This document shows positions 23,215-28,404 of a stretch of 28,404 bases of DNA, one piece after another. Position 1 is the first letter of the stretch; every line of letters begins with the position of its first letter. The stretch is from positions 1-28,404 of the forward strand of contig JAULZZ010000098.1 in NCBI GenBank assembly GCA_032117095.1. The letters run 5' to 3'. The notes below the pieces were generated by a model, which was given only the letters and a program-made list of their open reading frames with translations, ran no database searches and was not told where the DNA came from. A program made the position numbers and the translations under genes. This stretch comes from REEB470 sp032117095. Lineage in GTDB: Bacteria > Bacillota > Bacilli > Paenibacillales > YIM-B00363.

Positions 23215-23511
23215 ATGAATAACGCCATAGTGAGTATCCAAATTTTGCCTTCTGCCCCTACACAAGCGATCGCCCACGCCCGCGTGGACAAAGCGATTGC
23301 ATGCATCCAGCAATCGGGATTTTTGTATAAAGTGGGTGCGCTAGAAACTACGATAGAAGGGGAACTCGGTGCACTGTTGCAACTCATTCAACGCATACAC
23401 GAAACGATGGTCGAAGCAGGTGCCCCGTATGCATTGGGACAAGTAAAAGTGTACTACAATCCAACGGACGGAGCGTCTATGCAGCGGTTTACGCAAAAAT
23501 ACGATTCATGA
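23215..23511 (+). CDS. MTH1187/YkoF-type thiamine-binding protein
   Basis: 98 aa, no signal, cytosolic. It matches the MTH1187/YkoF family (DUF77): VSIQILPS at the start, VDKAIACIQQSGFLYKVGALETTIEGELGALLQLI in the middle and GQVKVYYNP near the end, with the ferredoxin-like beta-alpha-beta repeats expected. YkoF of B. subtilis binds thiamine or HMP. Its place between ThiY and the permease, under a TPP riboswitch, indicates a helper or buffer for the imported pyrimidine, which is inference. ATG 23215 follows AGAGAGGAG. Its stop overlaps the permease start (ATGA). Confidence 0.9.
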   Translation: MNNAIVSIQILPSAPTQAIAHARVDKAIACIQQSGFLYKVGALETTIEGELGALLQLIQRIHETMVEAGAPYALGQVKVYYNPTDGASMQRFTQKYDS

Positions 23512-24287
23512 AAATGACACGGGGGCGAAAACAGCTGTTTTGGTCTATCGTGCGCATCGGTGGGATATGCGCCATTTGGCAAGTCGTCGTGATGGGGGCG
23601 AACGTGCCAGCGTACGTATTGCCCACGCCCCAGGCGGTTCTCCATGCAGGATTCGAGGAAGCGCCGACATTGCTTCTCCATAGTGCGTATACGAGTCAGC
23701 TTATCCTCAGCGGACTCCTTGGGGGATGTGCGACGGGGGTGGTGGTGGCGGTCGTGTTGCATGTGTACGCCCCCATTAGGATGCTCCTCTTGCCCGTGCT
23801 CGTTTGGATGCAAAACGTGCCGTTCATTGTCATTGCTCCGTTATTTGTCCTGTGGTTTGGGTTTGGTCTGTTGCCTAAGGTACTGCTGATCGTGGGCGTG
23901 TGCTTTTTCCCTGTGGCAATGAGCACGTTAGACGGGCTCGGGCGTGTCGACGCTGCATTATGGCGGTATGCTCAAATGAGTGGAGCGACGCGGACGCAGC
24001 TGCTATTTCGATTGGAATTGCCTTGGGCACTGCCGCAGTTGTTTTCGGGATGCAAACTCGCAGCCACGTACAGCGTACTCGGAGCGGTGATTTCTGAATG
24101 GGTGGGCGCTGCGCATGGACTTGGGGTGTATTTGATGATCAAGAAATCTTCTTTCGAAGTGGCTGATATGTTCGTCGCTGTGATTGTCATTGCACTGCTG
24201 AGTCAATGGCTCGTACAAGGGATTGGATGGCTCCAACGGCGGACGGTTCGCTGGAACAATCTGAATTCCGATTACACTAAACACTGA
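23508..24287 (+). CDS. thiX: Pyrimidine ABC importer permease ThiX
   Basis: 259-aa permease of the SsuC/TauC/ThiX type, ATG overlapping the previous stop by four bases. Helices are visible near 15-33, 65-90, 95-120, 128-150, 190-210 and 220-242. Family marks: ANVPAYVLPTPQAVL near the N-terminus, NVPFIVIAPLFVLWFGFGLLPKVLLI, and the EAA-type loop RYAQMSGATRTQLLFRLELPWALPQL (about 154-179), then AVISEWVGAAHGLGVYL. The last five or six codons and the stop lie inside the left arm of an inverted-repeat element (24276-24376), so the C-terminal end YTKH is element-derived. Confidence 0.92.
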   Translation: MKMTRGRKQLFWSIVRIGGICAIWQVVVMGANVPAYVLPTPQAVLHAGFEEAPTLLLHSAYTSQLILSGLLGGCATGVVVAVVLHVYAPIRMLLLPVLVWMQNVPFIVIAPLFVLWFGFGLLPKVLLIVGVCFFPVAMSTLDGLGRVDAALWRYAQMSGATRTQLLFRLELPWALPQLFSGCKLAATYSVLGAVISEWVGAAHGLGVYLMIKKSSFEVADMFVAVIVIALLSQWLVQGIGWLQRRTVRWNNLNSDYTKH

Positions 24288-24376
24288 TTAAAAACGTCCA
24301 TACCAAAGGCCCCATTTCACAATAAATCACTGCGCTTTTTAACCAATAGGATTCCTGTATTCAATCAGTGTTTAGT
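24276..24376. mobile_element. 101-bp inverted-repeat element (MITE candidate) inside the thi operon
   Basis: ACTAAACACTGATT (24276-24289) and its exact inverse AATCAGTGTTTAGT (24363-24376) bound the element; the match continues inward to about 20 bases with two mismatches. ATTA occurs at 24271-24274 and again at 24377-24380, a possible target duplication though one base (C24275) lies between on the left. It has no open frame and includes the stop codon of the permease gene. It could also act as a long stem in the message. Confidence 0.6.
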
Positions 24377-24386
24377 ATTAGCACAC

Positions 24387-24463
24387 AAGAAGAGGGTTTT
24401 TTCTTCTTAAAGGACGCGTGAAGGAGAAGGCATTTTCCCCTGCGGGGAATCCGGCGTTCGGAT
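24387..24463 (+). other. Hairpins in the leader of the ThiZ gene
   Basis: Three small stems in a row: AAGAAGA/TCTTCTT (24387-24408), TTCCCC-TGC-GGGGAA (24435-24449) and ATCCG-GCGTT-CGGAT (24449-24463). None has a proper T-run after it. They lie between the inverted-repeat element and the ribosome site GAAAGGAG of the ATPase gene. Confidence 0.4.
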
Positions 24464-24512
24464 AAGAAGTATGCACCCACAGCAATTTTCATTTTGAAAG
24501 GAGCGGGCGCGG

Positions 24513-25418
24513 ATGTGTGTTCAAGCCCAACTGCCCCATGTCACGTCTTCGGCACATACGCACACGCAGGTGCCCCAACAAGAAGTCGTATTGGAATTAC
24601 ACGCTGTACGGTGCGATCGGCGCGTGCAAGGGAAGATGAGACCCATTTTCATCGATGTCTCATTCGATGTCAAAGCGCAAGAAGTCGTTGCCGTCATCGG
24701 GCCGTCCGGCTGTGGGAAAAGCACGTTGTTGCATATGGTCGGGGGCGTACTTTCCCCGCAACAGGGCACCGTCAAAATGCAAGGAGAAGTGATCGAGGGG
24801 CAACGTGGGAAAATGAGCTACATGCCTCAGCAAGACTGCCTATTGCCATGGCGAACGGTGCTTGAAAACATCTTGCTTCCGGCCCAATGGGGCGCCCCCT
24901 CCTCGACGTCCATGCACACGAAGGCAACGTCGTTTCTCTCGCGTATCTTTCCAAAGAAGCAAGAGGACACGGTGCGCTTGCGGGCGTTGGCGTGGTTGGA
25001 TCGGGTAGGATTGACGGAATATGCCCACGTATTGCCAGAGCAACTTTCTGGGGGGATGCGACAACGGATCGCTTTTTTGCGGGCGTTGCAAGGGGATGCG
25101 CCGTTGATGGGACTCGACGAGCCGTTTGGCGCACTCGATGCGTTGACGCGTGTACACATGCAACAGTGGGTACTCGAGTTGCAAAGGGAGGAACAACGTA
25201 CCATTTTGATGATCACACATAGCATTGAAGAAGCGTTGTTGTTGGCAGATCGCATCGTTGTACTCGGGGGGATACCGGCGACGAAGGTCGCAGAGGTACG
25301 AAATCCGTTGCCCTTCCCGCGGCACATTGAACAGCAACAGGATCAAGCCTTTCTGTACGCCAAAAAACACCTTGGGGCGTTGCTGCAACCACAATGGAAA
25401 GCGCAAAACATTTTTTGA
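24513..25418 (+). CDS. thiZ: Pyrimidine ABC importer ATPase ThiZ
   Basis: 301 aa, ATG 24513 after GAAAGGAG. ABC motifs: Walker A GPSGCGKST (63-71), Q-loop MPQQDCLLPWRTVLENILLP, signature LSGGMRQR (178-185), Walker B with LMGLDEP (198-204), D-loop GALD and switch THSIEEA. The LLPWRTVLENI form after the Q-loop is the mark of the SsuB/TauB/ThiZ group. There are about 25 extra residues (127-152, including a Lys-rich FPKKQED) between Q-loop and signature and a 20-residue His/Thr/Gln-rich N-terminal extension. It is separated from the permease by 225 bases with an inverted-repeat element and hairpins, yet completes the system. Confidence 0.93.
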   Translation: MCVQAQLPHVTSSAHTHTQVPQQEVVLELHAVRCDRRVQGKMRPIFIDVSFDVKAQEVVAVIGPSGCGKSTLLHMVGGVLSPQQGTVKMQGEVIEGQRGKMSYMPQQDCLLPWRTVLENILLPAQWGAPSSTSMHTKATSFLSRIFPKKQEDTVRLRALAWLDRVGLTEYAHVLPEQLSGGMRQRIAFLRALQGDAPLMGLDEPFGALDALTRVHMQQWVLELQREEQRTILMITHSIEEALLLADRIVVLGGIPATKVAEVRNPLPFPRHIEQQQDQAFLYAKKHLGALLQPQWKAQNIF

Positions 25419-25427
25419 GGTGGACGC

Positions 25428-25456
25428 TTGCAATGCCATTGAAATTCGCCTATACT
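25428..25456 (+). promoter_or_regulatory. Promoter of the tRNA-Thr gene
   Basis: TTGCAA at 25428-25433, 17 bases, TATACT at 25451-25456. The predicted start near 25463 is a few bases before the tRNA. Confidence 0.75.
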
Positions 25457-25468
25457 GTGTTGGTGTAC

Positions 25469-25541
<73 letters not shown>

Positions 25542-25646
25542 TCAGATTTTTATGCACTGGATCGGCAATACTTTTGTGTGCATGGATGTGCCGTGCGCTT
25601 CATTTCATACACGCGAGATCGGTGGACGCGAAGGGAGCGGGCAGCA

Positions 25647-27044
25647 GTGAAGTTTTGGAGTACGCGGGGAGAACAACGTACATATCGTTTGCTGGAAGGT
25701 TTTTTGTTAGGGCTGGCGAATGATGGCGGATTGCTCGTGCCTCAGACGTTGCCTGTATTGTCCGCACAACAGCTTGCCTCATGGAAGACACACACGTTTG
25801 CGCAACTTACAATAGAGCTATTTGGTTTATTTGGCATCGAAGACGTCCCAGAAGTCGCATGGCATGCGATCGTGCAACGCAGTTATGCGCAGTTTCGTGC
25901 GCCCGAAATCACGCCATTGACCCGATTGAACGAAACGACGGATGTGTTGGAGTTGTTTCACGGGCCAACTTTTGCGTTCAAAGATGTTGCCTTACAACTC
26001 ATGGGGCAACTGTATGGCTACATGGCACAACAGCACGGGGAGAAAATCCACATCTTAGGTGCGACATCGGGCGATACGGGGGCTGCGGCGATCGCGAGTG
26101 TTCAGGGGAAAGAGGGCATCCGCATCTGCATTTTGCATCCCCATGAAAAAGTGAGTCGCGTACAGCGTTTACAGATGACGACCGCCAACGATGCAAATGT
26201 CTTAAATTTGGCGGTGCGTGGGACGTTCGACGATTGCCAAAAAATGATCAAGCAACTATTTGGGAAACTTTCCTTTAAGGAGACGTATCACCTGCGGGCG
26301 ATTAATTCCATTAACATCGTACGGATCATCTCCCAAATGGTGTACTATTTTTATGCGTATTTTCGGATGTGTGAGAAACATCCCGATGCGCAGATTAGCT
26401 TTAGTGTGCCGACGGGCAACTTTGGGAACGTACTCTCGGCGTATTTGGCACGCAAGATGGGCTTGCCGATTCACCGGCTCCTTTTGGCAACCAATGCCAA
26501 TGACATTTTAACGCGGCTCGTCCAAGAAGGAATATATCGTCCGACAACGTTTCGTAGCACGCTAAGTCCCTCGATGGACATCCAAGTAGCGAGTAATTTT
26601 GAACGGTATTTGTATTATATTCTCGGAGAAGACCGTCATGCTACGGCACAGAAGATGGCAACGTTTCACGACACAGGGGAACTGCGATTCACCGGTGAAA
26701 TTTTGCGTACGATCCAACAAGATTTCGAAGCATACAGTGTATCCAACGAACAAACACGTCAGACGATCGCACGACATGACCACCAAGACGGCGTATTGCT
26801 CGATCCCCATACCGCATGTGCGGCCACAGCCGTGATGCAGTGCGCATCGCAAGATCCGCGGGAGCGATACGTGATTGTATCGACTGCGCATCCAGCGAAG
26901 TTTGATGAGGCGATACACGACATCCACCCAAACCAACCCGTTCCTTCCGAGATTGCTGCATTGGAACACAAAAAAACGCAGATGACCATCGTGGAATGTG
27001 ACCTCGATACGGTTGCCGCACAATTAAGTCGATTTTTTGGGTAA
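25647..27044 (+). CDS. thrC: Threonine synthase
   Basis: Converts O-phosphohomoserine to threonine with pyridoxal phosphate, last step of threonine synthesis. 465 aa from GTG 25647 (GGGAG about ten bases before it); the frame is open back through the tRNA, but the family starts with KFWSTRG as here. Marks: Asn-Asp-Gly-Gly-Leu in LANDGGLLVP, PLP lysine in HGPTFAFKDVALQ (Lys112), phosphate loop GATSGDTGAAA, VPTGNFGNVLSAYLARKMG and STAHPAKFDEAI. It is of the longer E. coli/yeast-like type, not the ~350-aa B. subtilis type, so it may have come from outside the Bacillus line or reflect the other class kept in this family. No T-box leader is seen; a tRNA-Thr is directly upstream. Confidence 0.95.
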   Translation: MKFWSTRGEQRTYRLLEGFLLGLANDGGLLVPQTLPVLSAQQLASWKTHTFAQLTIELFGLFGIEDVPEVAWHAIVQRSYAQFRAPEITPLTRLNETTDVLELFHGPTFAFKDVALQLMGQLYGYMAQQHGEKIHILGATSGDTGAAAIASVQGKEGIRICILHPHEKVSRVQRLQMTTANDANVLNLAVRGTFDDCQKMIKQLFGKLSFKETYHLRAINSINIVRIISQMVYYFYAYFRMCEKHPDAQISFSVPTGNFGNVLSAYLARKMGLPIHRLLLATNANDILTRLVQEGIYRPTTFRSTLSPSMDIQVASNFERYLYYILGEDRHATAQKMATFHDTGELRFTGEILRTIQQDFEAYSVSNEQTRQTIARHDHQDGVLLDPHTACAATAVMQCASQDPRERYVIVSTAHPAKFDEAIHDIHPNQPVPSEIAALEHKKTQMTIVECDLDTVAAQLSRFFG

Positions 27045-27201
27045 CGTTTATCTGGAGACGTGTGTTCCGTGCGTTGTATAGTGCCTCCTCGTAGTGCACA
27101 GTGTAACTGTGAGGGAGAATAGACGTTAGCGAGGACATCTAGGAAAGACAAGTAGAAGCGTTGGGAAGTATGCGTTAAAAATAACAATGAATAAACATTT
27201 G

Positions 27202-27329
27202 ATACGAATCACGATTTCAAATCATATACGCTGTGAAAAGGCTACGCTTTTTCGCCTCGGTTAAAACCGCTTTTGTGTTCTCGCAAAAGGCGGTCTTATA
27301 TGTATGTGTTTTCAATACATGATTCGTAT
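27202..27329. repeat. Small inverted-repeat element, copy 2 (MITE-like or structured RNA)
   Basis: Ends are ATACGAATCA (27202-27211) and TGATTCGTAT (27320-27329), a perfect 10-bp inverted pair, with weaker matching for about 28 bases inward. Inside are three hairpins: GTGAAAAG with CTTTTTCGC (from 27232), ACCGCTTTTG with CAAAAGGCGGT (27266-27294) and ATGTAT with ATACAT (about 27298-27320). The left end and an internal block match the copy at 1905-2013, in the same direction. Confidence 0.6.
27266..27300 (+). terminator. Terminator-like hairpin after thrC
   Basis: ACCGCTTTTG (27266-27275) pairs with CAAAAGGCGGT (27284-27294) with one bulged G, then CTTATA. It could end the thrC transcript, though the T-run is short. 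It is part of the inverted-repeat element described at 27202-27329. Confidence 0.5.
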
Positions 27330-27425
27330 TGGAAGTAGACTTGTGTTCGACTGCACACGCACGGGGACGGTGGGAAACAAGTGCGTGTCGGCATGGCGTA
27401 CGTGTAGGAGAGGGGGGGAACACGG

Positions 27426-28404
27426 ATGAAAGAGCTCTTTATCGGGACCAGTGATTTCCAGAAGTTCCAACAAAACAACAGTTACTACGTGGACAAAAGT
27501 TTATTTATTCGGGAAATGGTCGACTTACGTAGTGAGGTGGTGCTCATTCCTCGACCAAGACGGTTTGGCAAAACGCTCAATCTCTCGATGTTGCGGTATT
27601 ATTTTGAGCGCAACGAGTCATCGCGTCAAGAAATGTTCACGGATCTGGCGATTTGGCAACAAGGAGAGAAATATACGCAGTTGCAAGGCACGATGCCCGT
27701 CATCTTCGTCTCCTTCAAGGATGCGAAGGGAGAGACGTGGGAAGACGTGTATGGTTTGATGCAAGACGTGCTCTCGCAGGAAATAAAAAGACATAAAAAA
27801 GCGATATATCCCCTATTAGACGACGATGAGAAAGTCCAATACGATGCGCTACATGCAAAAAAAGGCACAGTGCCTGCGTACAAAAGGTGCTTGTTATCCC
27901 TCACTCAATGGCTACAACGTGCCTACGGCACACAACGGGTGCTGTTGCTTATCGACGAATACGACACGCCGATTCATCAGGCGTATGCCCATGGGTATTA
28001 CAAGGAATGCATCGGTTTCATGCGTGCGTTGCTAGGCAGTGCACTCAAAGACAACCAAAGCTTGGAACGCGCCGTGTTGACGGGCATTTTGCGGGTAGCA
28101 AAAGAGAGCATCTTCTCAGGGCTCAACAACGTGCGTGTGTGCTCGATCTTGTCGACAGCGTTTGAACGGTCGTTTGGGCTGTTGGATGCGGAAGTAGCGG
28201 CAACATTGCGGGACTTTGGGCGTCAAGATGAGATGGATGAATTTCGGCGGTGGTACAACGGATATCGGTTTGGAGACGAGACGGTATACAATCCGTGGTC
28301 GATCTTTCATGCGTTGGCAGAACCACGCAGGGCATTGCAACCGTACTGGGTGAATACGAGTGACCAGCAGTTTTTGCATGTGCTGTTCGATCGGTTTCAG
28401 CCCT
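27426..28404 (+). CDS. AAA-ATPase-like / PD-(D/E)XK nuclease family protein, N-terminal part (cut by the right edge)
   Basis: 326 codons are inside the window and the frame is open at the right edge. It begins MKELFIGTSDFQKFQQNNSY-YVDK, then a P-loop RRFGKT (45-50), a Walker B VLLLIDEYDTP (172-182), LTGILRVAKESIFSGLNNV, and FRRWYNGYRFG-YNPWSI, which is the typical order of the AAA-ATPase-like family (PF09820) that ends in a DUF1703/PD-(D/E)XK domain not reached here. Such genes occur in many near-identical copies in some bacteria and are thought to be mobile or defence-related; function is not established. ATG 27426 is preceded by GGAGAGGGGGGG. It follows a small inverted-repeat element. A G7 run in the ribosome-site region could vary in length. 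Confidence 0.88.
   Translation, partial: MKELFIGTSDFQKFQQNNSYYVDKSLFIREMVDLRSEVVLIPRPRRFGKTLNLSMLRYYFERNESSRQEMFTDLAIWQQGEKYTQLQGTMPVIFVSFKDAKGETWEDVYGLMQDVLSQEIKRHKKAIYPLLDDDEKVQYDALHAKKGTVPAYKRCLLSLTQWLQRAYGTQRVLLLIDEYDTPIHQAYAHGYYKECIGFMRALLGSALKDNQSLERAVLTGILRVAKESIFSGLNNVRVCSILSTAFERSFGLLDAEVAATLRDFGRQDEMDEFRRWYNGYRFGDETVYNPWSIFHALAEPRRALQPYWVNTSDQQFLHVLFDRFQP

Larger units (their letters stand above)
27045..27425. other. 381-base gap without a supported gene
   Basis: Contains an AT-rich stretch after thrC, the second inverted-repeat element (27202-27329) with an internal terminator-like hairpin, and about 95 bases before the next gene with a G7 run in its ribosome-site region. No convincing promoter is visible for the gene at 27426. 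Confidence 0.5.

Noticed and set aside
24387..24408. Rho-independent terminator between thiX and thiZ
   Set aside because: The stem AAGAAGA/TCTTCTT is weak and AT-rich and the T-run is inside the loop rather than after it.

Overview
The window reads as chromosome of an aerobic Bacillota, most likely of the Bacillales/Alicyclobacillaceae kind. The reasons are an RNase M5-KsgA-Veg gene order, RNase J next to KtrAB, strong sigma-A type promoters, AGGAGG-like ribosome sites, frequent GTG/TTG starts, lipoprotein-type (Gram-positive) binding proteins and a base composition near 50% GC. Every gene I can support lies on the plus strand. I see no transposase, integrase, phage gene or CRISPR array.

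Layout. 1-1755: housekeeping end of the rnmV-ksgA-veg cluster, with two overlapping near-consensus promoters before veg. 1756-2166: a 411-base gap holding a small inverted-repeat element, three 11-bp direct repeats and a palindrome. 2167-4982: two exported proteins, a DUF4198 protein and a CopC-CopD fusion, probably a copper-handling pair. 5050-8987: RNase J followed by KtrA and KtrB potassium uptake. 9076-12028: after a terminator and promoter, a membrane/thiol redox set (TVP38/TMEM64 protein, DCC protein, FAD disulfide oxidoreductase). 12083-16761: a tightly overlapping ABC importer operon related to E. coli ynjBCD-ynjF, with the permease as two genes and a CDP-alcohol phosphatidyltransferase as the last gene. 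16930-21854: sugar ABC importer plus a cytosolic GH32 beta-fructofuranosidase, a non-PTS sucrose or fructo-oligosaccharide utilisation operon. 21899-25418: a TPP riboswitch with its terminator controlling a ThiY-X-Z pyrimidine importer that also encodes an MTH1187/YkoF-type thiamine-binding protein; a 101-bp inverted-repeat element sits between permease and ATPase. 25428-27044: tRNA-Thr(CGU) with its own promoter directly before threonine synthase. 27045-28404: a second copy of the inverted-repeat element seen near 1.9 kb, then the start of an AAA-ATPase-like/PD-(D/E)XK family gene that runs off the right edge.

The most interesting parts are the ynjBCDF-like operon, whose last gene suggests that the imported compound may be a lipid head group or its precursor; the copper pair, in which both exported proteins would begin with histidine after signal cleavage and the fusion has a C9 slippage-prone tract between its two halves; and three short inverted-repeat elements, two of them related to each other. 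All calls come from reading the sequence; no database search was possible.
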